14,488 bases of DNA from Selenomonadaceae bacterium (lineage in GTDB: Bacteria > Bacillota > Negativicutes > Selenomonadales > Selenomonadaceae), in assembly GCA_017529085.1 (NCBI GenBank), contig JAFXOC010000174.1, positions 1 to 14,488 of the forward strand. Reading direction: 5' to 3'. The first letter of the stretch is position 1; each line of letters opens with the position of its first letter. Shown here in pieces: positions 1 through 8,353 of this stretch. The translations under genes and the position numbers were made by a program. Below the pieces are notes generated by a model. That model saw only the letters and a list, made by a program, of their open reading frames with translations, searched no databases and had not been told where the DNA came from.

Positions 1-1
1 A

Positions 2-1264
2 TTTGAAAGATTATGGTCTACATTGCATACAAAAGAAGATTGGCAGTCTATAGAAATTGACGGCATAAATTTCGGACGAGAGATTTATCGTTCTTATCTG
101 CGATTTGTATCCGGTAAATTTGATCCGGAAAAATATGAAATGGATTTGAGACGTATTTTAAGAGAAGCTTTATCCCGTATTGTTTATTATGGAGAATATT
201 TTGCGCAAAATGATGTTAAGGCTGTTACTATGACTGACGGACTTTATGAAGAGGGATATGTTCGTATTCTGGCTTGGCATTACGGAGCGAAAGTTTACGC
301 TATTGATTGGGGTAGGGTTCGTTACTATCCTCAGGGACAAGAAGGTATTTTTGTAAAAGATCTTGATTATCCCGCTATTTTTAATAAATTGTCTAAAGAA
401 GAACAGTTAGATGGAATAGCTTGGGCAAAGAAAGAATTAGACTCTCGATTGAGGGGAGCGAGTACGGAAATATCTTTAGTGGCTAAAAGTCCTTGGGCGG
501 AGTCAAAAAATACTAAAAGGTTGTTGGCTGATAACGATACATTTAAAGTTGTTATAGTGCCGCATAGTGTCATTGATGACGCTTATCCGTATGGGCAATT
601 TATGTTTGCTGATCATGAGGACTGGCTGCGATTCCTTGGTGAAATTTCGGAGCGAACGGATTACGATTGGTATATTAAATATCATCCTATTGCCGGCAGA
701 GAAAGCACGGAATTATGGAACGATATTGTGAAAAGCTATCCGCGCATAAAAAAATTGCCTCTTAATTCATCGCCACGTCAAATGAGAGATGAAGGATTAG
801 AGTTTGCTCTTACTTTATGGGGAAGTTGCGGCTATGAGTATCCTTTGCTAGGTATACAAGTTATAACGGCGGGTCCAAATCCTTACATAAATTATGATTT
901 TTGTTGGCAGGTAAATACAAGGGAAGAGTATGAAAATATGCTTTTGAGATTGCCTGAAATGCATAAGCATATTAATGCCGAAGAGATATATCAATATTAT
1001 TGTGTTAGTATGCGTTATGCTTTGCCATATTGGCAACCTAAAGAGGATATTTTTTATCCCAAACGACAAATGTATACAGCCGATGCGCCGCAGCCTTTGA
1101 AGTGCAATATGTACGGACGACTGGAAGGATATAAAGACAACTTTGGTTCATGGCAGTATCGTTGGTTTATGGATGAATTTACGCCTGAGTTGCATGAACA
1201 GTTGTTAAAGAGATGCAGAGATAATATAAATATGGCAACGGCGGCAGGCGATGATAAGTTTTAG
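2..1264 (+). CDS. Capsule/surface-polysaccharide glycosyltransferase-like protein (5' partial)
   Basis: The reading frame is open to the first base of the window (codons from base 2 have no stop), so the N-terminus probably lies upstream; the TTG at 23 is only the first possible start inside the window. The visible part is about 420 residues, soluble and without obvious membrane segments. The C-terminal half has features of GT-B-like capsule or surface carbohydrate enzymes: a strand ending in 'VIVPHSV', then 'YIKYHP', then a segment 'TLWGSCGYEYPLLGIQVI' resembling the nucleotide-sugar or CDP-alcohol binding half of KpsS/TagF-like proteins. The next gene starts 12 bases downstream, so the two are probably co-transcribed. 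The family assignment rests on remembered motif patterns, not on an alignment, and the exact substrate cannot be given. It lacks the YGAG module seen in later genes. Confidence 0.55.
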   Translation, partial: FERLWSTLHTKEDWQSIEIDGINFGREIYRSYLRFVSGKFDPEKYEMDLRRILREALSRIVYYGEYFAQNDVKAVTMTDGLYEEGYVRILAWHYGAKVYAIDWGRVRYYPQGQEGIFVKDLDYPAIFNKLSKEEQLDGIAWAKKELDSRLRGASTEISLVAKSPWAESKNTKRLLADNDTFKVVIVPHSVIDDAYPYGQFMFADHEDWLRFLGEISERTDYDWYIKYHPIAGRESTELWNDIVKSYPRIKKLPLNSSPRQMRDEGLEFALTLWGSCGYEYPLLGIQVITAGPNPYINYDFCWQVNTREEYENMLLRLPEMHKHINAEEIYQYYCVSMRYALPYWQPKEDIFYPKRQMYTADAPQPLKCNMYGRLEGYKDNFGSWQYRWFMDEFTPELHEQLLKRCRDNINMATAAGDDKF

Positions 1265-1276
1265 GGAGATGATTTT

Positions 1277-2557
1277 ATGCGTAGCCCTGCGGATATGATT
1301 ATCATAGAAATTGATATTACTAATGCGTGTGAACATTCGTGTTCAAATTGTACGCGTATGTGTGGACATCATAAAAAACCTTTTTTCATGGGGTTTGATA
1401 CATTTAAAAAGGCGGTTGATTCATTAGCGGAGTTTCCCAATACGATAGGCGTAATAGGCGGAGAGCCTACATTGCATCCGGAATTTGAAAGGTTTGCAAA
1501 TTATGTGAAAGAAAAACGCATAATTACGGACATTAAACTAGCCAGAGAACCGATTGTGAATATGCAGGGTTATCAACAATTTTTCGGGGGGGGGTGGACA
1601 GGTAGGAACGCAGTGTTGTTGTCATCTTTAAACAATTCATATTATAAACACTTTGAAACCATCAATGATACATTTACCCGTCAACTTTTGAACGATCATA
1701 ACAATGAATGTCTGCATCAGGCTCTTCTTATGAGTCGTAAAGAACTTGGAATTTCCGATGAAGAATGGATAAAAAAACGCAACGCCTGTTGGGTGCAAAA
1801 TACTTGGTCGGCTACAATAACGCCTAAAGGCGCATTCTTTTGCGAAGTGGCGGGGGCGCTTGATATGCTTTTTGACGGTCCCGGAGGATGGCCGATTGAA
1901 CCCGGTTGGTGGCGACGAAAACCCGAAGAGTTTGGGGAACAGTTGGAATGGTGTGAGATTTGTGGCGGATGTTTGGATGTTCCGAAAAGGCTTTCTAATG
2001 AGGAATTAGACGATGTTACGCCGGAAATTTTTGATAGACTCAAAAACATTGGCAGTCCGAAAGCTTTGGGCGGACGATGCGTTGTCCATGACCCGAAAGA
2101 TTATGAAAAATTTAAGGATCCGACTTTTACCGGCAACAACGATTATATGGTTGCTGGCGGCAATGTGCGGACGACTGCGGAAAATCGCAACCTTTACCCG
2201 CGTTCCGTATTGCTTTGTGCCGTAGAAAGTTGGCGGGAGCGTGTAGAGCGGGTTGATCCTCCGGATTGGATTGCGATTGCTGAGGAGGAATATAAGGACA
2301 AAATCTCGTGGTTGCTTTCAAATTGCATATTAAATCCCGGTTGCGTTTATTTTAGGGTTGGCGAATACGTTGTGTTCAACGTTAACGCAAGAGCGGTTCG
2401 CGATAAGGTACGTTGGTCGCAGATTTTACCGGAGAATATTATGGAAGCGTATCCGAGTGATAAGCGCATTGAAATTACGGACAAGCTTTTGGAGAAATTA
2501 ACCGGGTATTTGAAACAATTAGGGGAAAATAAGGATTATAAAGTTAAGTTCTTGTAA
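1277..2557 (+). CDS. Radical SAM protein with SPASM/twitch-like C-terminus, containing a poly-G tract (in frame)
   Basis: This 426-residue protein starts at ATG 1277 with a good Shine-Dalgarno (GGGAG at about 1264-1268). Residues 18-25 are C-x3-C-x2-C (CEHSCSNC), the motif that binds the 4Fe-4S cluster for S-adenosylmethionine cleavage, and 'GGEP' at 61-64 is the usual SAM-binding motif. Further cysteines at 171, 189, 226, 229 and 232 suggest an auxiliary cluster domain of SPASM/twitch type. A run of nine G (1586-1594) encodes Gly104-106; at this length the gene is intact, but loss or gain of one base would truncate it. In this setting it probably modifies a sugar, a nucleotide sugar or an acceptor, but the reaction cannot be inferred. 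The UDP-glucuronate decarboxylase gene follows 24 bases later. The radical SAM assignment is firm; the substrate is unknown. Confidence 0.85.
   Translation: MRSPADMIIIEIDITNACEHSCSNCTRMCGHHKKPFFMGFDTFKKAVDSLAEFPNTIGVIGGEPTLHPEFERFANYVKEKRIITDIKLAREPIVNMQGYQQFFGGGWTGRNAVLLSSLNNSYYKHFETINDTFTRQLLNDHNNECLHQALLMSRKELGISDEEWIKKRNACWVQNTWSATITPKGAFFCEVAGALDMLFDGPGGWPIEPGWWRRKPEEFGEQLEWCEICGGCLDVPKRLSNEELDDVTPEIFDRLKNIGSPKALGGRCVVHDPKDYEKFKDPTFTGNNDYMVAGGNVRTTAENRNLYPRSVLLCAVESWRERVERVDPPDWIAIAEEEYKDKISWLLSNCILNPGCVYFRVGEYVVFNVNARAVRDKVRWSQILPENIMEAYPSDKRIEITDKLLEKLTGYLKQLGENKDYKVKFL
1586..1594 (+). repeat. Poly-G tract (9 G) inside radical SAM gene, gene in frame
   Basis: Nine consecutive G read as three glycine codons, so the downstream frame is kept. 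The 5' flank is ATTTTTC and the 3' flank TGGA, the same flanks as the 7-G tract at 6492-6498. Tracts of this length are slippage-prone and are known phase-variation switches in other bacteria; here that role is inferred. Confidence 0.85.
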
Positions 2558-2581
2558 AATGGCTGTGGGAGTTGGTATGAC

Positions 2582-3520
2582 GTGAGAAAAAGGGTTTTGG
2601 TGACGGGCGGCGCGGGTTTTTTGGGTTCCCATCTTTGCGATAGACTTATTCGCGAAGGTTCAGATGTAATCTGTGTGGATAATTTGTTTACCGGAAATAA
2701 AGACAACATACGTCATTTACTGGGAAACCCATATTTTGAGTTCATACGCCACGATGTAACCGTGCCGTTATATGTGGAAGTAGACCAAATCTATAATTTG
2801 GCTTGTCCCGCAAGCCCTATCCATTATCAGCACGATCCGATTCAGACCGCTAAAACCAGCGTTTTGGGCGCGTTAAATATGTTGGGGTTGGCAAGACGCG
2901 TAAAGGCAAGAGTCTTGCAGGCTAGCACGTCGGAAGTTTATGGCGACCCGGAAATTCATCCGCAACCTGAAAATTATCGAGGCTGTGTCAATCCTATAGG
3001 CATACGTTCTTGTTACGACGAGGGAAAACGTATGGCTGAGACTTTGTTTTTTGACTACAAACGTCAGGAAAATCTTGATATTAAAGTTGTGCGTATTTTC
3101 AATACTTACGGTCCCCGTATGAGTCTTAACGATGGAAGAGTTATTTCAAACTTTATCGTGCAGGCTTTGAAGGGCGAAGACATCACAATATACGGAGACG
3201 GTTCGCAAACAAGGAGTTTCCAGTACGTGGATGATCTTATCGAAGGCATGTATAAAATGATGAACGAAACGGATAAGGATTTTTGCGGACCTGTAAATAT
3301 AGGCAATCCGGGCGAGTTCACCATTAAACAGTTGGCGGAAAAGGTTTTGAACATGACGAGTAGCGCGTCTAAAATCGTATATAAACCTTTGCCGTCCGAT
3401 GATCCCGCGCAGCGTTGCCCGGTCATAGATTTGGCGATTAAGAAATTGGATTGGAAACCGCATATACCGCTTGAAGAAGGACTGAAAAAAACAATAGAAT
3501 ATTTTAGACCGTTGATATAA
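2582..3520 (+). CDS. UDP-glucuronate decarboxylase (UDP-xylose synthase), SDR family
   Basis: This 312-residue extended short-chain dehydrogenase/reductase starts at GTG 2582. An upstream ATG at 2578 runs at once into a stop, and GGGAG at 2567-2571 is spaced for the GTG. The N-terminal NAD-binding motif is GGAGFLG (residues 9-15), with Asp33 at the end of the second strand. The catalytic set is visible as 'STSEVYG' (115-121) and 'SCYDEGKR' (143-150), giving Tyr145 and Lys149. 'RIFNTYGPRM' and 'RSFQYVDD' are typical of the UXS family, as is the length. The expected reaction is NAD-dependent decarboxylation of UDP-glucuronate to UDP-xylose in the cytoplasm, supplying a donor for the neighbouring glycosyltransferases. 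A related dTDP- or UDP-sugar dehydratase/epimerase is possible, but the SCYDEGKR context favours the decarboxylase. Confidence 0.88.
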   Translation: MRKRVLVTGGAGFLGSHLCDRLIREGSDVICVDNLFTGNKDNIRHLLGNPYFEFIRHDVTVPLYVEVDQIYNLACPASPIHYQHDPIQTAKTSVLGALNMLGLARRVKARVLQASTSEVYGDPEIHPQPENYRGCVNPIGIRSCYDEGKRMAETLFFDYKRQENLDIKVVRIFNTYGPRMSLNDGRVISNFIVQALKGEDITIYGDGSQTRSFQYVDDLIEGMYKMMNETDKDFCGPVNIGNPGEFTIKQLAEKVLNMTSSASKIVYKPLPSDDPAQRCPVIDLAIKKLDWKPHIPLEEGLKKTIEYFRPLI

Positions 3521-3545
3521 TTCACGGTCGGAGGGGCGCATAAAG

Positions 3546-4850
3546 ATGATCAAAGTTTCGATAATCATACCTGTTTACAATACGGAAAAATACATAGCGG
3601 AGTGCTTAGAGAGCGTAATATCTCAAGAACTAAAAGATTTTGAAATACTTTGCATAGACGATGCGTCTACGGATAATTCGCCGGAAATTATGCGAAAATA
3701 TACGGAAAAAGATAAGCGCATTCGCATTATTACATTGCAAAAAAATGGAGGGCAAGCGGCAGGACGAAATCTTGGAATGAAAAATGCCGAAGGAGAATAC
3801 GTTTACTTCTTGGATTCTGACGATATGTTGCAAGAAGGCGCTTTGCAGTCCATGTGTTCTTTGATAGATCAATATCAAGTAGATGGCATGGTTTTTAACG
3901 CCGAAGATTTTTACGAATCATCGGAGCTTGAAAAGGAAGCGCCCATACTTCCTGGAGTTACTTCCGCTATGGAGAGTAGGGGAGTTATAGATGGGGAGTC
4001 CATGTTCCTTGCCATGGGCGAAGAAGGTCGTCCATGTTGTCAGCCCGGCAGGTTTTTGTGGAAACGATCGTATTTATCGGAGAATAATATTATAAACGAT
4101 GCGGAAACTTCTCCCCATGAGGACGAGTTGTTTTTCTTGAAAGCTGTGTTGTCTGCAAAACGCATGGTAGCTGCGACGAATGTGTTTCATCTGCGGCGGT
4201 ATAGGGCAGATTCTGTTATGACGGGTCGCACGTTTTTACACGATCTGCGTCATTGTCAGTCGTATTTGCTGTTGTGGTTAAGAAGCGCAGAATTCTTAAG
4301 AGAACATGATTTTTTGAATGGTGATTGCGCCAGGGTTGCTTATGATTATATCGGTATGTTTTTAAAAGGTGGATTGTATTACGCCAAAAGATTTACGTCA
4401 GAGCAAAGAGCTAAATTGCGGTTTAATAATCTGTTAGATGCTTGTATTTTGGAAACTTTGCTGGCGGAGTGCGCACCGAATCGTAGAGCGGAAGTATTTT
4501 TGAAGGAAGATGATTTAGAGCAGGTATTGAAGAAGGATAGAGTTTTCTTATATGGAGCGGGGATATGCGGTCAAAAACTGTTGCAGTTGCTGTTGCAATG
4601 TGGCTATCCAAGGGAAAAGATATTTTTTGCTGTTACAGACCGTCAGGGAAAGACAAGTGTAGAGGGTTTCCCAGTCTTTAATTTTAAAGATATAGATGAT
4701 TTTGACAATCAAAAGGATATGTTCGTTGTAGCCGTTACAAAAAAGTGGCAAGGCGAGATTGCCTCCATGTTAAAAACGAAAAAATACTCGTATGTTGCGC
4801 CGGATTACGGATACGCTGTGATGGCTGCGCCTAGCGATGAGGGAAAATAG
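3546..4850 (+). CDS. Family 2 glycosyltransferase with C-terminal Rossmann-like (YGAG) module
   Basis: This 434-residue protein starts at ATG 3546 after a strong GGAGGGG site (3530-3536). Residues 1-110 are a GT-A fold of family 2: 'VSIIIPVYNTEKYIAECL' at the start, 'IDDASTD' near 37-43, and the metal-binding DSDD at 90-93. 'HEDELFF' at 191-197 is the expected acidic region near the catalytic base. A helical middle region follows. From about residue 330 there is a second, unrelated domain with 'FLYGAGICG' (334-342), a central strand 'IFFAVTD' and a later strand 'MFVVAVT', a small Rossmann-like module that recurs in the following genes. No transmembrane segments are seen, so it is probably a cytoplasmic enzyme acting on a lipid-linked or protein-linked glycan. 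Donor and acceptor are unknown. It is a close relative of the next gene. Confidence 0.85.
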   Translation: MIKVSIIIPVYNTEKYIAECLESVISQELKDFEILCIDDASTDNSPEIMRKYTEKDKRIRIITLQKNGGQAAGRNLGMKNAEGEYVYFLDSDDMLQEGALQSMCSLIDQYQVDGMVFNAEDFYESSELEKEAPILPGVTSAMESRGVIDGESMFLAMGEEGRPCCQPGRFLWKRSYLSENNIINDAETSPHEDELFFLKAVLSAKRMVAATNVFHLRRYRADSVMTGRTFLHDLRHCQSYLLLWLRSAEFLREHDFLNGDCARVAYDYIGMFLKGGLYYAKRFTSEQRAKLRFNNLLDACILETLLAECAPNRRAEVFLKEDDLEQVLKKDRVFLYGAGICGQKLLQLLLQCGYPREKIFFAVTDRQGKTSVEGFPVFNFKDIDDFDNQKDMFVVAVTKKWQGEIASMLKTKKYSYVAPDYGYAVMAAPSDEGK

Positions 4851-4888
4851 CGAACATACCATGTAAAGCGAAAATGGGTTGATGATTC

Positions 4889-6157
4889 TTGGCGGCGGAT
4901 ATAAAGGTTTCTTTCATAGTGCCTGTGTTTAATGTTGAAAAATATCTGGTCAGGTGTATGAATAGCATCGTAAACCAGACTTTACGCGAAATCGAAATAA
5001 TTTGCGTTGACGATGCGTCTACAGATGATTCGCCTAATATTTTAAGACGCTATGCGTCCGGCGACCATCGGATAAGAATACTGCATAGCGGCGAGGGAAA
5101 CGTCAATATGGGGCAATCCGTTGCAAGAAACGTGGGATTAAAAGCGGCGCGCGGCGAATACGTTTACATGGTGGACGCCGATGATTGGGTGGAACTAAAC
5201 GCAGCGAAAGAACTTTATGAATTTGCCGTTAAAGACGATTTAGACATACTGTATTTTGGGTTTTACCCCGAATATGAGGATGAGGAACTGAGGAAAAAAT
5301 TTGAAAAAAGAATGTTTAACAGTAGAGGCGGGGCGTGTATTGATGAAGTTATAAACGGTCAGGCAATGATAAAGCTTCAAATGGAAAATAAGGCGCTTTA
5401 CGGCACAATATGGGCGGCTTTGTTTAAGACGGCTTTTTTGCAAGGTCGGCGGTTGTTGTTTGACGAAGAAATTCGCATGGAAGACAGTTTGTTTTCGTTT
5501 CAGACAATGCTATACGCAAAAAGAACCAAGTGTGTTCCGGGTTTTTACTATCATTACTATCGGCGGCGCATATCGGTCACAACAGTTAAATTTACCGAAA
5601 AACAACTTGCAGATTTGTTTATGATGGCGGTAGGTGAACTGCGGGTGGCAGTGTCGTGCAATGGGGTGTTGCCGGAGTATACGGAGTATATTGCAAGGTG
5701 GGTTAGCGGCGAACTGTTAGGTGTGAAGAATATTTGGGACGAGAACAATGAGTATATTAACGAGAAGAATATGATTTATTCGGAGCCATGGAAAAATCTG
5801 GTTTTTGAGATTTTTAAGCGTATAGTGAGACGAGAACCGTTGTTGCGTAAATTTACCGATGATGAAATACAAAAATTAAAAGAAACAGAACATCTCATTG
5901 TCTACGGAGCTGGGTATGTTGCGGGATTGACGCTGAAACATCTTCATCAAATCGGCGTAGATAGGTTTAAAATTGCAGTTAGTAATATTGGTATCAATGA
6001 ATTTTTTATGGGAAATAAAATCTACAGTATTTTCGAATTATGCAAGAAGAATCCCAACAGTATTGTGTTAGTAGCTGTGATGCCCGATAAGCAAGAAGAT
6101 ATGGTAGCAATATTAGAATCGTTAAATATTAGTAATTATTTTCGCATGATTTTATGA
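4889..6157 (+). CDS. Family 2 glycosyltransferase, paralogue of preceding gene, with C-terminal Rossmann-like module
   Basis: This 422-residue protein starts at TTG 4889; an in-frame stop at 4883 rules out an earlier start, and the only Shine-Dalgarno is a weak GGG near 4875-4877, so translation may depend on coupling to the gene upstream. The GT-A domain has 'VSFIVPVFNVEKYLVRCM' near the start, 'VDDASTDDSP' (40-49), DADD (96-99) and 'MEDSLFSF' (197-204), matching the preceding gene motif by motif. The C-terminus carries 'LIVYGAGYVAG' (336-346) with later strands 'FKIAVSN' and 'IVLVAVM', the same module as in the neighbour. The pair probably arose by duplication and may add successive sugars. 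The last codons run directly into the next gene. The specific sugar cannot be predicted. Confidence 0.84.
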   Translation: MAADIKVSFIVPVFNVEKYLVRCMNSIVNQTLREIEIICVDDASTDDSPNILRRYASGDHRIRILHSGEGNVNMGQSVARNVGLKAARGEYVYMVDADDWVELNAAKELYEFAVKDDLDILYFGFYPEYEDEELRKKFEKRMFNSRGGACIDEVINGQAMIKLQMENKALYGTIWAALFKTAFLQGRRLLFDEEIRMEDSLFSFQTMLYAKRTKCVPGFYYHYYRRRISVTTVKFTEKQLADLFMMAVGELRVAVSCNGVLPEYTEYIARWVSGELLGVKNIWDENNEYINEKNMIYSEPWKNLVFEIFKRIVRREPLLRKFTDDEIQKLKETEHLIVYGAGYVAGLTLKHLHQIGVDRFKIAVSNIGINEFFMGNKIYSIFELCKKNPNSIVLVAVMPDKQEDMVAILESLNISNYFRMIL

Positions 6158-6565
6158 ATGGGGTGTACTGAAGTGAATCGCGATCAACAAATTTGCAAAA
6201 CTTTAGCGGAAGCTATTTCCGGTGGAAAAAGAAACTTTATAATCTACCCTTTTGGTGTAAACGGTGTTTATACAAAAATTTTCCTGAACGAACGTTTTGG
6301 AATTCAGGAAAAATATATTATCGATAACAAGTTATGCAAACTCAACCCTCAAATACATAACGTGGAATTTTTAAGTGCGCTTACAGATAAGTATACTGTG
6401 CTTTTAACAAATAATTCGCCGGATTCGTATACTGCAATACGCGAAAGCGTTAGAAGATACGTGGATGAAGAAGATATTGTGGATATTTTTCGGGGGGGTG
6501 GAAGAAACTTATACCAAGCGTGGAAAATACAGCGCAGGTCCTTTATGCAATCATTGGTTGGTTGA
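6158..6565 (+). CDS. 5' fragment of acetyltransferase gene: N-terminal Rossmann-like module, frameshifted at a 7-G tract
   Basis: This is the upstream half of a gene whose downstream half is in another frame. ATG 6158 overlaps the end of the previous gene by spacing and has no ribosome site; GTG 6173, preceded by ATGGGG, is the more plausible start. Residues read 'NFIIYPFGVNG' followed by 'KYIIDNKLCKLNPQI', a divergent YGAG-type Rossmann module as in neighbouring genes. The frame reads into the G tract at 6492 and then continues for about 22 unrelated residues, rich in basic and aromatic side chains, before a stop. Removing one G or adding two joins it to the acetyltransferase domain, giving about 297 residues from GTG 6173. 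I read this as one gene in an OFF state; a sequencing error or true pseudogene is the alternative. Confidence 0.75.
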   Translation: MGCTEVNRDQQICKTLAEAISGGKRNFIIYPFGVNGVYTKIFLNERFGIQEKYIIDNKLCKLNPQIHNVEFLSALTDKYTVLLTNNSPDSYTAIRESVRRYVDEEDIVDIFRGGGRNLYQAWKIQRRSFMQSLVG

Positions 6566-7067
6566 AAGCGTTGGATCTTTTTCGTCTTTCGCGGTGGGGT
6601 GCGATGTGGTGCTTAATCACACGGTTGAGTACATTTCAACTCATGGTTGTTTTTACGCGAGCCAAGAGATGACGCCTGTATTGCCAAAATCTCATTTAGC
6701 AAAACCGGGCGACGACTGGTATTTTCCCGGGGTTGTGCCGAAACGCGGCGCGCATAAAGCTCGGCGAATTACCATAGGAAACGATGTTTGGCTTGGAAAA
6801 AATGTCATAATTACTAACGGCGCAAATATAGGCGATGGGGTTATAGCAGGAGCCGGCGCAGTTATTACCAAGGATGTTCCCGATTACGCAATAGTTGGGG
6901 GTGTGCCGGCTAAGTTGATTAGGTGGAGATACACAAAAGATCAGGTCCGTCGACTAAAAGAAATTGCATGGTGGGATTGGTCGGATGAAAAGATACGCGC
7001 GTGTTATGAGGATTTTTATTTACCGATCGAAGTTTTTTTGGCAAAACATGGGAGTGATAATAAATGA
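6465..7067 (+). CDS. 3' fragment: left-handed beta-helix (hexapeptide) O-acetyltransferase, CatB/Vat type
   Basis: The meaningful sequence in this frame begins just after the G tract (about 6498); the residues from ATG 6465 to there are only an out-of-frame reading of the upstream half. The domain shows 'KYSAGPLC' and 'SFSSFAVGCDVVLNH', 'STHGCF' containing the likely catalytic histidine region, and then regular hexapeptide repeats: 'IGNDVWLGKNVIITNGANIG', 'GVIAGAGAVITKDVPDYAIV'. It ends with 'GGVPAKLIRWRY' and 'IAWWDWSDEKI', the classic tail of xenobiotic/sugar acetyltransferases of the CatB/Vat group. The expected role is acetyl-CoA-dependent O- or N-acetylation of a sugar in the glycan. The stop codon overlaps the next gene's ATG (ATGA), implying translational coupling that is lost when the gene is frameshifted. 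Confidence 0.82.
   Translation: MKKILWIFFGGVEETYTKRGKYSAGPLCNHWLVESVGSFSSFAVGCDVVLNHTVEYISTHGCFYASQEMTPVLPKSHLAKPGDDWYFPGVVPKRGAHKARRITIGNDVWLGKNVIITNGANIGDGVIAGAGAVITKDVPDYAIVGGVPAKLIRWRYTKDQVRRLKEIAWWDWSDEKIRACYEDFYLPIEVFLAKHGSDNK
6492..6498 (+). repeat. Poly-G tract (7 G) at the frameshift in the acetyltransferase gene
   Basis: Seven G between ATTTTTC and TGGA. The upstream frame and the acetyltransferase frame meet exactly here and differ by one position: 6 or 9 G would fuse them, 7 G does not. With 6 G the junction would read Arg-Gly-Val-Glu-Glu-Thr. Confidence 0.85.
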
Positions 7068-8269
7068 ATTATATACTTTTTCCTTATGAAAGAGTAAAGC
7101 AAGGTTCAAGATGCGTTATATATGGTATGGGATATTTAGGGAAAGAATTTGTCAGGCAGATAGAGAGCAATAATTATTGTAAGATACCGTATGCGGTTGA
7201 TAAAAATTTCAAAAGTTTGACGAATACCGGAGTTATGGTTAAATCAATCGAAGATTTGCATAATGACGATTGCGATTTTGTGGTTATCGCTGTAGTAGAT
7301 TCCGCGATTGCGTTGGAAATAGCGACGATGTTGAAAGAAAAGGGCATTTCCTCGGAAAAACTGATTTATGATTTCAAACCTATAGAAATTACGCTTCAAG
7401 GTCAAGAAAAAACTTTAAAACGCATCGAATGGTTTTTAGAACAGCCGGTTTGTCGTATGCTATATGGTTTTGAATCGTACATGCAGAATCAAATGCTTTT
7501 AAATCGTATAGGACAAGATAGAGTTAACGCCTTGTATTACAAACCGCGTAAAATATCCGAATTGCTTCAAGTGTACGATATTGTGGATTCTAATGGTGAA
7601 GTTTCGCAAAACAATTTTGTCAGAGCAGGAAAAAACGGCGATGGCGGATATGTTATTGTCGACCAAACCGTTAATCAGGAGAAAATACTGTATTCATTCG
7701 GTGTGGGTTACGATATATCCTTTGAATTGTATATGGTAAAAAGGGGCTATGAAGCTTATCTTTACGATTACACAGTTGACGGTTTGCCGGAGAAGAACGA
7801 GAAATGTCACTTTTTCAAAAAGGGCTTGGCAGGTGTGACAAAACCTGATTCTGATATATTTTTTACTCTGCCGGAATTTATGGACCAAAACAGACATCAA
7901 GATAAAATGAATATGTTTTTGAAAATAGATATTGAAGGCGGTGAAACGGAAGTATTTTTGAATTTACCAATAGCAATTCAAAAGCTATTTTCGCAGATAG
8001 TTGTGGAGTGGCATGATTTGACTCATGAAAATCGGCAAGAAAAAATTATTGCGGCGATGGAGCGTTTAAACAGCACTCATAGATTGGTTCATTTTCATCC
8101 CAATAATTATTCACGTATGGCTTTTTACGGTGATAAATGTTTATCTGACGTGGTTGAATGTACTTATGTGCGAAAAGATGATTATGATTTTAAATCGCAT
8201 GAGGGATTGACGATGACGGAGTTGGATGCGCCTTGCGACATTCGTTATAGAACGGAAAGGTATTTTTAA
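7064..8269 (+). CDS. FkbM-type SAM-dependent methyltransferase with N-terminal Rossmann-like module
   Basis: This 401-residue protein starts at ATG 7064, overlapping the previous stop by four bases. The N-terminus begins 'MNYILFPYERVKQG' and leads into 'CVIYGMGYLG' (17-26), the module shared by this cluster; the GT9 gene at 10435 has almost the same opening. The second half is a class I methyltransferase: 'NGDGGYVIVD' (191-200), the SAM-binding loop 'SFGVGYDISFE' (211-221) and the family signature 'LKIDIEGGE' (286-294), as in FkbM/Methyltransf_21 enzymes. The probable role is O-methylation of a sugar hydroxyl in the glycan. It is the last gene before the minus-strand Rpn gene; no U-tailed plus-strand terminator is seen after it, so transcription may continue into the convergent gene. 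Confidence 0.85.
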   Translation: MNYILFPYERVKQGSRCVIYGMGYLGKEFVRQIESNNYCKIPYAVDKNFKSLTNTGVMVKSIEDLHNDDCDFVVIAVVDSAIALEIATMLKEKGISSEKLIYDFKPIEITLQGQEKTLKRIEWFLEQPVCRMLYGFESYMQNQMLLNRIGQDRVNALYYKPRKISELLQVYDIVDSNGEVSQNNFVRAGKNGDGGYVIVDQTVNQEKILYSFGVGYDISFELYMVKRGYEAYLYDYTVDGLPEKNEKCHFFKKGLAGVTKPDSDIFFTLPEFMDQNRHQDKMNMFLKIDIEGGETEVFLNLPIAIQKLFSQIVVEWHDLTHENRQEKIIAAMERLNSTHRLVHFHPNNYSRMAFYGDKCLSDVVECTYVRKDDYDFKSHEGLTMTELDAPCDIRYRTERYF

Positions 8270-8307
8270 TTGTCGAGTTGCGACCTATATTACACAAACA
8301 AGTGATT

Positions 8308-8345
8308 TAAACACAAAACATCCCCCGCGTTTTAGGCGGGGGATG
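8308..8345 (-). terminator. Rho-independent terminator of the Rpn gene (minus strand)
   Basis: A 10-bp stem (CATCCCCCGC at 8319-8328 pairing with 8336-8345) with a 7-base loop is followed, on the minus strand, by TTTTGTGTTT. It begins 8 bases after the stop of the minus-strand gene. On the plus strand the hairpin has no U-tract, so it should work mainly for the minus strand. Confidence 0.75.
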
Positions 8346-8353
8346 AAGTCGAA

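Noticed and set aside
3106..3568. Two overlapping minus-strand open frames of about 140 codons opposite the UXS gene
   Set aside because: They lie antisense to a well-supported SDR gene, overlap each other in different frames, lack good ribosome sites and have no recognisable motifs.
8319..8345. Palindromic hairpin as part of a CRISPR array or IS end
   Set aside because: It occurs once, with no spacer-repeat periodicity and no second matching end; a terminator explains it.
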